Assembly: GCA_026261815.1 (NCBI GenBank)
Contig: JAMPIT010000890.1
Span: forward strand, 9,702,001 to 9,766,000
Direction of reading: 5' to 3'
Length of the DNA: 64,000 nucleotides
Source: Monarcha castaneiventris obscurior
Lineage: Eukaryota; Chordata; Aves; Passeriformes; Monarchidae
The position numbers and the translations under genes were made by a program. Under the pieces are notes generated by a model, which saw nothing but the letters and a program-made list of their open reading frames with translations, did not search any database and had not been told where the DNA came from. Shown piece by piece: positions 49,887 through 60,900 of this stretch (position 1 is the stretch's first letter; every line of letters begins with the position of its first letter).

Positions 49887-50788
49887 GTAATAAAATCCGT
49901 GGTATTTCTGCATGCCATTACATTATATTGTCTAGCCAAGAGTGCACAGCATCGCTATGACTGCACCTCCCAATCTGCCTAAAGATGGGGGTCTGGTCCT
50001 TTTCTTGCATTTAATTGTCTTCTGAAAATTATGCTTTTATTTTTCACATTTGAAAACCATTTGTTTTTATGATTTCGTCCTAGAGCTGGTATTGCCTTTC
50101 CTTCACACACACCCACGCCATCCCCATCCCCTTCACCCAATAGAAAACTTTGCAAATTGAAAGATACTGTGGTTTATAGTTCAAGACCTTTTGCTCTGAC
50201 AGCATTATTTAAACAAAGGGTTTGTTGCTTTGGCTGTAATTCTGCTGGTTAATTGGAGGACTTGCCCTTTTTTTAATTTAAGCATTCACCTACTCATTTG
50301 CAGTGAGCGGCTGGAAACTTTTTGTTGAAACAATTTCTGTGTGAGAAACACTATTGAACTAAAACCATTTTCCTAAATATATAATACCTTTTCTTAACAG
50401 CATTGTTTTATGGGGAAAAAAAGTGTTTTCAACACTTCCAGACACTCATTTGTTCAGCTCCTTTGGAGTATGGATTCTAAACAATTAGGAGTAGTGCTCC
50501 ATTATGTAAATTGTAAGGATAGAGTGGAGGAAAAAGGTTTACTAGAAATTTTAGCACTGTCAGTAAGTGGACTGTGGCTGTGACACTTTATTTCAGATGT
50601 TCTTGCCTTTATGAGAAAATAATAAATCTATGTGCTCCCTTTCTTTTAAGGAAATGTAATTTATGGGTGTCTTAGAGGTGAAAAAGTACTCAGCGATGCA
50701 CAGATTTAATTCCTATCTCCTTGTATTAAGGAGAGTTTTCTGCAGCATGTGTTGCTTCTTAGAAATCTCCTGTAGCATATCCATGCAT
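49887..50788. other. Unique AT-rich noncoding DNA
   Basis: No gene or repeat recognised beyond C-rich simple sequence near 50103-50140. Confidence 0.6.
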
Positions 50789-51016
50789 TCAAGTCACCAA
50801 AGGCTTGGATCTCGGTTTTGCTCTAAAATCCGTGTTGTACACCACGACTTTTAAGTCTTTGAGGCTGTGCCTGCAAAACAGCTGGGCAGTCTTAAGGAGG
50901 TTTAAGGGCTTTAGATTTAATACTGGACTATATGCCCCAGTGGACTTGGGAATGACAAATGCTGAGCACAGACAGTCCCATGGAGCATTCTGCTGGCGCT
51001 TACTCTGAAGCCCCAC
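50789..51016 (-). mobile_element. Possible reverse-transcriptase fossil (weak)
   Basis: The 75-codon minus-strand frame contains, at residues 20-39, FVIPK, then a Gly, then PVLNLKPLN. A lysine-containing 'PK' turn, a glycine and a V-(N/D)-L-x-x-LN segment are what the first motifs of LTR-type and DIRS-type reverse transcriptases look like. Downstream 'SLKDLKVVV' would be near the next motif but is not clearly conserved. No integrase, protease, LTR or long flank is present, and the frame closes soon after. It may be a very old retroelement fragment or chance similarity. Confidence 0.2.
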
Positions 51017-52632
51017 ACTCCAGGCTTTTTCTTATCTCGCACCCTATGGCCAGTAAGGTTCTTGAGAAACAGAATTTTTGGCATTGAAAAGAACTTGGAA
51101 ATACCATTTTACCTCCTCTGACACCTTCTGGAAAAAAAAGGATAAGTCTTTCCTAAATTTGACACAAAGCCAAAGCCTTCTTGATGCTGTCAGTGAGTGG
51201 AGAGGCAGGGGAAAAGCTCGTATTGATTACAGAAGGTTAAACCCAAAAGGACTGTGAAAATGCAGGTTTTCACACAGATTTAAGAAAAATTGTTTGTGCT
51301 TCAGAGATGCTAAAGTGTTGGTATGAAGTTGCAAGCCGTGGCTAATGGCTTTAATAACATTGTCATGTAAATTTGGAACTGCAAAAGTTACTCAACGTGT
51401 ACGATATAGAGGTACACAGGAAAGTATATTCTGTGTGTAGGAAGTGTGCCCTACTCTATTCATAAGACTCCCTCCTTTTTTCAGTTGATTAGATACAAGA
51501 GATCAAAAAAAAATTGTCTTGTAAAAACCTGGACAGCCTCCCTATGGAAACAAAGCGGTTTGATATATTGTGTTTGTTTACACACACCCCCCTTTTATCT
51601 ATGATATGGTTGCAGTATATATTTTGCCACTCAAAGTTTGTGTACACAACTTTTTATCTAGTAGTGTCTGGAAAAGCTACACTAAAAGTACTTCACGCCT
51701 CTGAAGTTCTTTTCAGTGTTTTCCGAGAGCACATGTAAAAAATGTTCTTGTCTGATACTGGAAGTGATCCCTATCAGTTCTACTTCATAAAATTCCTAGA
51801 GCTTTCATTTTCATGCACCTTCACATTCTTCACAACCACTACTATTGATATGCCATATAACAACCTCTCTCCAGGATGACTGCTGCAAATAAGTACTACT
51901 AAAAATATCACAAAGATTGATCCTTTTTCTCCTGCCCAGTTATCAATGTTCAAATGATTAGACAGTGCCCCTGGGCATAAACATGAATAACAAAAAGAGG
52001 CCTTTGAGAAGCAGCATAGAACACTCTGGACAAGCACCAAATTTTGCAGAGAGTTGGACAAACCTTAACCAAAATTATACGTATTAAATCACTCTCTCCT
52101 ATCTGAAAAGAGTGCAAGATCATAACATCTATTATCCTCTAGTCTACCCGTGGTTTTCCCTGGCCAGTTTGTGATGAAATTGGTTTATTGCTACATGAGA
52201 AAACAAGAGGTGGATTCTGACAGAGACTCCACTGGCACCACTATGAATGTGTTTGTTTCAAGGCTACACAATTTCATTACACTTTAGCTGAGCTGGTCTA
52301 ACCTGTAATAACAGATCAATAGGTCTATGTGCATTAGCCTTGATGTGGCAGGTTATGTGATCCGGCGTACCTACGTGCACCAGTGTGCTTTGTGTGTCTC
52401 TGACACACGCTTCTCACTGCTCATACATTCCAAGAAGCACCCAGAATTTTTTTAATTGCAGTTTACAAGTGCCCAGGGCCCAAAAAGCTAAGAATACCTT
52501 CTGTGGCAATACCATTACTCCTGTTAAGTATAGTCTGCTGTGTGGGAAAAAAAGAAACATTCAGTCTTGGTGTACAGATTTCAAGGGACTGTACATGGGA
52601 CAGCACTTACCAGACATGCATATTTACATTGT
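51017..52632. other. Unique noncoding DNA
   Basis: No gene, RNA or repeat recognised. Minor CpGs near 52360-52375. Confidence 0.6.
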
Positions 52633-53080
52633 CATAGAATCACAGAATGGTTTGGATTGGAAGGGAACTGAAAGGTCATCTAGTTCCAGCTCCCTGCTGC
52701 CATAGGCGGGGGGACACCTTCCAGTGGACCAGGCTGCTCAGGGTCCCAACAAATCAGGCCTTGAACATTTCCAGGGTTGGAGTATCTAAAACTTTTCTGG
52801 GCAACATTTCCCAGAATCTCACCACCTGCGCACTAAGCCATTTCTTCCTAATATCCAATCTAAATCTGCCCTCTTAAGTTTAAAGCCATTCCCCCTTGTT
52901 CTATCACTGCTCACTCCTGTAAGAAGTCCCTCTCCAGCCTTCTTGTAGGCCCCCTTTAGGTACTGAGAGGCCGTGATAAGGTCGCCCCAGACTTCTCTTC
53001 TCCAGTCTGAACAACCTCAACTGTCTCAGGCTTTCCTCATAGGAAAGGTGTTCCATCCCTATAATTATCTTCTTCTACAT
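52633..53080 (-). mobile_element. CR1 LINE 3' fragment, relatively well preserved
   Basis: Two tail octamers (catagaat at 52633-52640, cacagaat at 52641-52648) are followed by ggtttggattggaagggaac, then 'tccctgctgccataggcgg', the 'gaccaggctgctcagggtcc' block and 'ttcttcctaatatccaatc'. It continues into 'aagtccctctccagccttc' and 'aacctcaactgtctcagg', ending near 53080. It is a 5'-truncated copy of about 450 bp, among the least diverged CR1 pieces here. The plus-strand open frames over it are shadows. Confidence 0.95.
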
Positions 53081-55147
53081 ATATATTTAGAAACAGCAGC
53101 TGGAACAGAAAAAAAATAGAATACATGCAGCCCTGCTTCCTGCTGTGATGACTTTTATAAGCTTGGGACTAAACTAAGAGGATTATGAGCATTTTTATTG
53201 CATTCTCTTGACTGGGCTTTTCAGATGTGTGGGGAAGTCAACTGAACTACCCCATGTCTAAAAAAATGGTGGAGAAGAAGAGAAATACCCTGGACAGCAG
53301 CTAAGAGTTGAGTCACTTCCGACAATCCTTTGGGAATGTTGAATACCAACTTGTTTCTAACAGCAGCTTTACTCAACCACATGCACCAACAACAGATTCC
53401 ACCTCCCCAAAACACCACACTGGGTACCTGACTTCTACCCTCCAAGAAAAAGACTTGCTCTTTCCATTCAACCAAATGGCCCCAAGTCCAAGGCAGCCTA
53501 ATGCCTTTCTTTCTTTTTCTGTAGCAGAGGCAACAGACATCTTGCCATGCCCTTCTGGAAGTAGGGAAGGAATTTCCACCAGAAACTTGAGTTGGATGTG
53601 CACTGGGTCTGGAGGATCTTTGGGTGTAGAGGATCAGAGTGCAGAGGCTGGGAGAACAGAGTGGGGAGAAACTTCCCAGGGAGAAGTGTGAGGCTTCTGG
53701 AGCTCTTTTCTCTGGAGAGGGGGAATACAGCAGCAATGCTTTGAGGAGAGCAGAGTATATAGGATTACTGGATTTAGAGTAAAGCAACAGAAGCAAAACC
53801 TCTGGAGATGCACCTTTGCTTAAATATTAGCAGGACCTTGCTTTGGCTTACACTTCCTTTACTAAGTATTGTGTTTCAGAAAGGAGATGCAGCAGTTTGA
53901 TAACTTTGGTTTAGTAATAGATGATATAGCACCAATAAAAAGGCAGTGTTGGGGGAAGCCCATTCCTCCCAAATTCCTAATAGCTAATGAAAACTGTGGT
54001 AGAGTCATTACCACCACAGGGGTTCTGATTACATCTGTTGATACAAGATTTTTCTTGGCCCACAGTCAAAGGCCATCTTTGCAAACTGCTCACAGCAATA
54101 CTGCCCCTTGGGGTTATTTTGGAGCCACTGACTTAGGTGGCAGTTAGGTTTACTGTTTTCTCGTGAATGTTCCCAGACATTTTGGTGCCTGCCTAAGTAC
54201 AGGGCTTGCCAAAAGCAGCCAATACAGGTCATAAAACACTGTAAATAGAGAATTTCCATTTCAGCTGTGCCTCTGTCCTGAATTCGGGATGGCTGCCTCT
54301 GAAGCACTATACTTAAGGGTGCTTATGATTCACAAGAAGTTTCCAGCCCATACAGTACCTGCAGCTTTTATCTCTTTGGCTTTGATCTCCTCTGTATTCT
54401 CTTAAATATAATTAAACCTGTCACATCATTTCCCGTCTTCTGGCTTTCTCCCTGAAACAAAACATTTATGCGCAAATTAGGAATTTTAAACAAAGACAGT
54501 TCCAAAGAGTAATAAAATATATTTGGGACATTTCAGCTCCACCTCATATATCATTTGCTGACAAATGTGGTGCATTCCATTCTGACAAACTCCTGAACCA
54601 GAACATTTTATTTCATTTTTTCTGGCACATTTTACTGCAATTTTTCTTAATGTCCACCATTGGTAACCTGGAATCTTCTTGTGACATGAATTTGACAACA
54701 CTGGCATAAAACAAAGCACAAGTCTCACTGACAAACTGCATAAACTTCATTTTGCGGTTTGACACATTGATTTAACTAATGCAAGAGATTTTTAAGGAAA
54801 CAAATTCCTTGAAACTTTCGACAAATCTGTGCATTGTTCAGAGTTTTAACACAGGCCAGAGCTGTTTGCCCCCTTAAACTACATCTAAGATCAATGTCTA
54901 AGGAGATATGAAGTGCACAATATTTCTATGAACCATTCATTTTATTCCTTACTGTGTATATGATTTTGCACAGCAGAAAGAAACAAAAAACAAAAAATTT
55001 TTCAAAGCTGTTTTGCATTTTCCTGTTAAAATCTGAATTCAGTCCTCCAAATTATTGTATCTTCAGCAAGAATCCTCCACTTTTTATCCGTAACATCTTT
55101 CCTAGCATCTCTAATTGCAATATTCCTTTACAAGTAGTTATGCATTT
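53081..55147. other. Noncoding DNA containing the longest open frame of the window
   Basis: A minus-strand frame of 191 codons (53221-53796) is rich in Leu, Ser, Cys and Trp with no recognisable domain. A plus-strand frame of 127 codons overlaps it. A strong splice-acceptor-like sequence on the plus strand (cctttctttctttttctgtag, ending at 53524) lies inside. The overlap and lack of family resemblance argue against a protein. A noncoding-RNA exon is possible but unsupported. Confidence 0.45.
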
Positions 55148-55265
55148 GTCCTCACAATGCTCCCTCCCATCCTATAGCAGCAAAATTATTACCATCTTAC
55201 AGATGAAGACCTGAGGCACAAAGTGATTACATGATCACCCACTGTAGCAACAGAATTTTGAAGCA
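55148..55265 (-). mobile_element. MIR/L2-like relic
   Basis: Antisense MIR/L2 order is seen: 'tcctcacaatgctccctc', then 'aaattattaccatcttacag', 'atgaagacctgaggcacaaag', 'tgattacatgatcaccc'. The bend at 'cttacagatgaagacctgaggcac' is the diagnostic part of the family. Both ends are indistinct, as expected for an element inserted long before birds diversified. Confidence 0.6.
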
Positions 55266-58200
55266 TAGCAAAATGTTGTCCCATGTTTAAGGAATGCTTT
55301 AACACTGACACTAGAATCCTGTGCAATAAGAAGAAAAATTAAAAGTAGCATGTTAAGAGGGACACCCGGTATGATTAACTCAACTGAACATAACAGATTA
55401 CCTGAAAGACTGATGACTTACATGAAAGACTACAGAAACTACTACATGCACTGTGCTGAATTTCATTGAAAGTGCCTTTGAGATACAGGAAGTGATGGCT
55501 CCCACGGAAAGGCAGGAGCTTGTGGTTAACACCTATTACAGATGAATCCCAAAATGGGCAGTCCTTTATCTTGCTAGATCATGTGAAGAGTTTCTCTAAA
55601 CTCTACCTAAACAGGGTGTTGCCAAGTCAGTAGCCCTGTCCAAGTGACCTGAGCCAGGTGAAGGCAACCAGGATGAGGTAGAGTTGATGTGCCCATGCAC
55701 TTTGGGTGGGATTGCATTAGTTCTTGTGTTTCCCAGGACCACTGGCGCAGTTGCACTCATGCAAGAGCTTTGCAATGATCCTGAATGCAGCTATCACTTA
55801 ATACCAGCCGAGTGACAAGTCTAGAAACCAGAGATCCTGGATTTAATTAGTTTATCCATAAGAAGATTAAAAACGATCTGTTTGGTTTTAAGAACACTTA
55901 GAGGGGAAAAAAATGAACACCAGGTATTTCCTCAAGCTAACAAAAGAAGACACAGCAAGGTGTTGCCAGTGTATGGGAACAGGAGCTACATAAATTTCAG
56001 GGGCTTTAATTGATGTGATCTTTTTCACCTTTAATGCAAGTCACATGATATAAAGGATTTTCATAAAGCCTCCAACTGCTGTAATTATTTCATTCCTAGC
56101 ATCAGTTTTTCCACTAAGAATATATAAAATTGATTTCTAATCCTCAGTGGCTCCACACAAAATACTGAACACTGAAGTCTAAAGTGCAGAACAAGAATGA
56201 AAAAAAAAAAAATCCACTCCTTTTTTATGTATGACATTGACAATGGGGCTATTAAACTGGGAGTTAAATGCACAATAGTTTTAAGTGAATATGAGATGTA
56301 CTTAGCAACAGTTTGTACAGATGTGTTGCCCCATTACATGGAGTCTTTAACGTGCATGAATATCTGGAATGGAATAAAAGAAGTTCATTAGATTTCTTGG
56401 ATATGGAAATATTAAAGGTACTTTGGCTTTTGCTGTGCAAAAAAGTGGAATTACATGCCTGTCATGGTTCTTCCTCAACTTTAAAAAATACCCGCAGAAT
56501 ATGATTCCCAGCCCCATGTCCTATTCGCAATGCATCCTGGAGAGATGCTCTGTCAGACTCATGCTGCAAATACCCTGCAAGAGCTGTCTCGTACATTCTC
56601 AGGGGATTTGTCACCTTTCAGCCACAGATCTTTGATGCTGCTACTTAAAAAAAGCTGTATTTTTTTAAAAAAGAAAGAAAGGAAAACAAGAGTTGATGCT
56701 CAGAATGAAGGGATGAATAAAAAAAAGCCCAGCACGTTGAGAATGTGTGACTACTCTGAGTCTGTGTTTTACAGATAAATGAAGGCTAGACAAGTGAGCA
56801 CACAGCAGTCTTGAACACAGCACATTCTCTGTTGGGGGGAAAATAAAAAAGGAAAAGGACATGTAATCCAGTTCTGTTAGCATATGTCTTGTAAGGGGTT
56901 TTTTGGTCCTATCAGACACTATCTGATGTAACAAGTTTTGTCAGCAGCTTGGTGTGACAGCACAACATGACTCTAGAGAATCTCAAAGGAACTGATTGTT
57001 TCAGGTGTGTTTTGTTTAAAAACACAATATTTTCCCAAGTTCCAGTCTTCGAAATAGTGACAGGCTGGAGCAGATTCATAAAGCTGGAAGACACAGATAC
57101 TTTTGCTGAGCTGACAAGAAACTATTCCTTCTAGACATGCTCTGTAAAGCATGTGGGGCTGTCACGTGTCTCATTAAATGAACTGAAATGCTGAGCTAGA
57201 AGCAGCATAGGTTATTATTTATAGAGCCCTACTATTTCAGATAGTGGGCTACAGAGGATAGTGCCAAACATGTAGGACTATCCATACTTCTCAATTTGAG
57301 CACTGAACATATTCATTTTGGAGAGAGAATGGAAAAGGCAAAGTATAACGAATGAAGAAAAAGAGGAGGTGAACCAGTTGTGAATGCCACCTTAAGGCTC
57401 TACTTTGAGAGCACTGTCCACTCATTACGTCAACAAATTGTCTCATTTATCCCATCTAAACTGAAATTTTCTTTCCCTGCATCCTTGTACTGCACTTGGT
57501 CCTTTGCTGACATCTTGCACTATGCCAGCAAAATCAACTCACTAATTACCAAGGGCTCATTTGAAGAGAAGCATGAGCCACACATAGTTCCTCATTCCCA
57601 CAGAAAAGCCTTCGAGGCATGCTGCAGAAATAGAGGAGAAAGTTAAAAGGATACAGAGAAATATTATCAGCTATGGCCTGTGATTTATTTGGGTAAAAGA
57701 TAATATCAATTCTTTCATTTTCCAAAGTTGGCCACTGTATTTCAAATTATTGTACAATAAAGGAGAGCTATCTCATAGGAGGTAGGTGGGAGAATATAAT
57801 TTTCAACTTGACATGATATAGTTTTAGAAGGCTTAAGGTTATTTACCAGGTCAGGAACAATTAAAATAATTGGCATTTATCCCTTTAAACAAATAAGATC
57901 TAAACATAGCCCTCTTTCTTCAGCAGCTCAGCATGACTTAGGGAGGGCAAAAGCCCTCTGCAGTGGCTGAGGTATGATGTAGACCTACACATTGACAGAA
58001 ATATCAAAGAAGCCTCACAACCTACTTCCGATCACACAAAAATGAGGTCAAATGCTGTCTTCAGAGAAATAGGTTCCAAAGTTATATCGCTTGACCATTT
58101 TCTAGTTGACTTATGGCTACAAAACACCTTCAAAGGATTGTGAGCAGCAGTGTGACAAATAAACAGTGAGAGATGTAGAGTAAGGCAAGTAAAAAATGGA

Positions 58201-60430
58201 ATAAAAGTTGCAAACTTTAAAACATAATATAAATTGAATAATCCTGGCAGTCAATAATGTTTACAACTGTGGCATTCCCTGAGAGCTGTGAAGACTTAAA
58301 GGACATAATTGGGAAAAAAAAAATAAAAAGCCCTACAACTAGGAAAGCCAAATTTTGTTTGAAACTTCTCCCATCTCCCTTTACCACCTCTAAAGCTGGC
58401 TGAAGAAATCTGGTATTTTTATAGCTGGCCAAAAGTTGTGAAAGCTTCACTCAATTCACTTGAATATTTTTAACTTTCCAGCCTTTGGAAGAGTTTGCGG
58501 GACTTCTCTACTTCTAATGAACCAGTGCAGTTGGGATAACAGTCAGTGTGTTCCATTGAAGTTCTAAAAATAAACCAGAATAAAAATGGGTGTGACAAAA
58601 AGGGTCTTGGAAAGCCACTGAGACACGTACAATGTGACTGTTCAAAAACAGATGAGCAAGAAGGGCAGGGACCCAAACCAGTCCATAGGCTACATGCTTC
58701 AGCTAGGTCTGCTATCTTTGCATACTTGTCTCTTGACTGGGTCCAGATATGGCTTATCCTATGTCCTTGTTTCTAAATAAAGGAATATCTAAACCAAACA
58801 ACTCCTCTGTCTCCTGCTGCCCTCAATACCTGAGCATCGACCCACGGGACACGAGAAGCCTTTCAAGAACCACTCTGAGTACTGACATCACTTGCGTTGG
58901 TAATACAGAGAAAATGCTCTTTGTGCAGGCAGAACCATCTCACATACAGTGTAAAGGCAGCTGTGCCTAATTACATTAGGTGGCTTTTTCTCAAAGGCCT
59001 TGAGAACAAACTCTGTGCCTTATTTCTCAGGAGAGTTCCAATTGTTAGCAAGGCAGACCCATAATTTTTTACGGGCTTGGCGTGTTGTTTCTGCTTTCAC
59101 TGATTAATGAGATAGTGCCCCTTATAGCAGGTCAAAAATTGGATTCTGTAAAAGAGGACATTAGAGGTTTACAGCTTTTTTGGGAAAAGAAAGAAAAAGC
59201 AAAAGCAAGCAAGTGCACGACACAATGGGCATTGGCCAGCTCTTTCGGAACTTTGTCATTATAGCACCAGAACAAATAATTGTTTCTTGAAGACTACTGA
59301 TATCTTGATCTACAAGGCAGACACATGCAGGGTGTTTTCGTTCTTGAGAGTTTATTCTCACTGAATCGTGCATGTAAACCTAGTAAAGGTCCCACTCTCT
59401 GTAATGTCCTTGGGAAACATGAAGAGTTTCTCAGCAGCGGGCTGGCTTTAGGCGCCCCTCCATCACTTCTGAGAAAGGACCACTTCAGTGCATTGGTAGT
59501 AGCATAACAAGATTGAGAACCTCTTGAAACCACCTGCATTACGCAGTACATCACAGCTACTGACAAGGCACATTACCTAGGTGATATCCATCTGATCTTT
59601 CACTGCACTGATGGCACTTTGGTGAGCTGTTAAGGTAGGAATTGCTCTTTTCATCTGCCATAGTCCAGCAGTTCTACAGAAATATTTGGTCTTAACTAAA
59701 TGATATGATGGTCAAATATGCTTTATTTTTAATCACTGTTTGGATGATTTATTTTGTGTACATTCAATCTAATGGGCAAGTACTTCCAAGAGTAAACATA
59801 TTAGCAGCTCTTGAAAAACCTCTACAAAACAAGATTTTAAATCTGCTTGCAGTGCATTAATCAAGTGGCAGAGTAAGCAAATATTGATATGTAATTGAAT
59901 CGTACAAACTGTCCACAAATAAAGACATATAGATCCAGACAGAGGGTTTCCATATCTATCCCTTGGTCCGTAAACAAGCGTAAGCCCCACTGTGTTGTAA
60001 GACAGGGAACATGAGTTTAGGAATGTGCTGCTTAATCACCTGAACTAGAGAGTGCAAAAATATATCAATAATAGGTTTTAATTAAAAGTTTCATCACTGG
60101 GATGGAGCAAAACAGAAACTAATGCCAAAAGCAGTCTCTTGATCAGCACAATGTATTTGTGCACGATGGCTGAACACATTTTTAGACAGGTTGGTAAGGT
60201 TTGCAGTGGGCTTTAGGGCACGACTGTTAGCAGCAGGGTGTTGCCAATCTGCAAACAGAGTTCAGCAGTGTTAGAAAAATTAACTGCAATAAGTAACTGC
60301 GAGGAATGTGCTGTACTGCAGGCAGAGAAACATCAACCTCTACTGAGGCAGGGATAAAAAGCTTAAAGGATGTCCTACTCCTGCCTAAAGTGAGCCATTG
60401 CTTTAATGATACACCCTGGCTCTGAGTGAC
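55266..60430. other. Unique noncoding DNA
   Basis: No gene, RNA or mobile element recognised in about 5.2 kb. A 13-bp A run lies near 56199-56211. A frame at 57380-57646 (88 codons) spans an isolated ttacgtca, which resembles a CRE/ATF site, but one such word is not evidence of regulation. Other open frames are short and unrecognised. Confidence 0.6.
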
Positions 60431-60900
60431 TCTGGAACAGACCTGTCCCTTCCACATCTGAGCTCCCACAGCTCTGCCATGCCAAACCCTGCACAGGTAC
60501 AAGAACTCCTTCCACAGGGCTCGTGTGAAACCCTGTTTAAAAGTGCAGCTCCTGACAATAGACATCTCTGCAGCAGAGACTCCCTGCCAATGTCTATAGA
60601 GACCACACTGGAGCAGATACCCACACTTCTGATCCATGCTGTAGCAGGGGAATATCCCCTGACAAGGAAAAGCCCATGCTGGAACAAGTTTATCCTGAAG
60701 GACTGCTGCCCATGGAGGACCCACACCAGAGCAGGGGAACCGTGTGAGAAGGAAGAATCAAAAAGGAGCTACCAGGGGGCTGATGACAACTGCCCATTGT
60801 CCATCCCCCTGTACTGTTGGGTAGGGGAGGGTAGAAGAGTGGTATCAGAGGAGTGAAACTGAGCCTAAAAGAAGCCCTGATTTGTGGAGAATCCTAATTT
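60431..60900 (+). mobile_element. Probable bird LTR/ERV-type interspersed repeat fragment
   Basis: The GC-richer segment contains phrases I associate with a widespread avian interspersed repeat, probably LTR/ERV-derived: 'ccacactggagcag', 'ctgaaggactgctgccc', 'tggaggacccacaccagagcag', 'ggggaaccgtgtgagaagg', then 'ccattgtccatccccctgta' with a 'gttgggtaggggagggtagaagag' purine block after it. The ends are not defined, and no pair of LTRs, primer-binding site or internal gene is visible. The 165-codon minus-strand frame at 60227-60724 and the 125-codon plus frame are therefore repeat-derived shadows. Family assignment is from memory. Confidence 0.45.

Noticed and set aside
57428..57440. ttacgtca as a functional CRE/ATF site
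   Set aside because: A single 8-base word is expected by chance in 64 kb, and no promoter context is visible.
58820..58880. 'cgacccacgggacacgagaagcc' as part of the LTR-like repeat at 60.4 kb
   Set aside because: Only a short partial resemblance, 1.6 kb away and not in a consistent order. Treated as chance.
60227..60724. 165-codon minus-strand open frame
   Set aside because: Lies antisense to repeat-like sequence at 60431-60900 and overlaps plus-strand frames. Not a recognisable protein.
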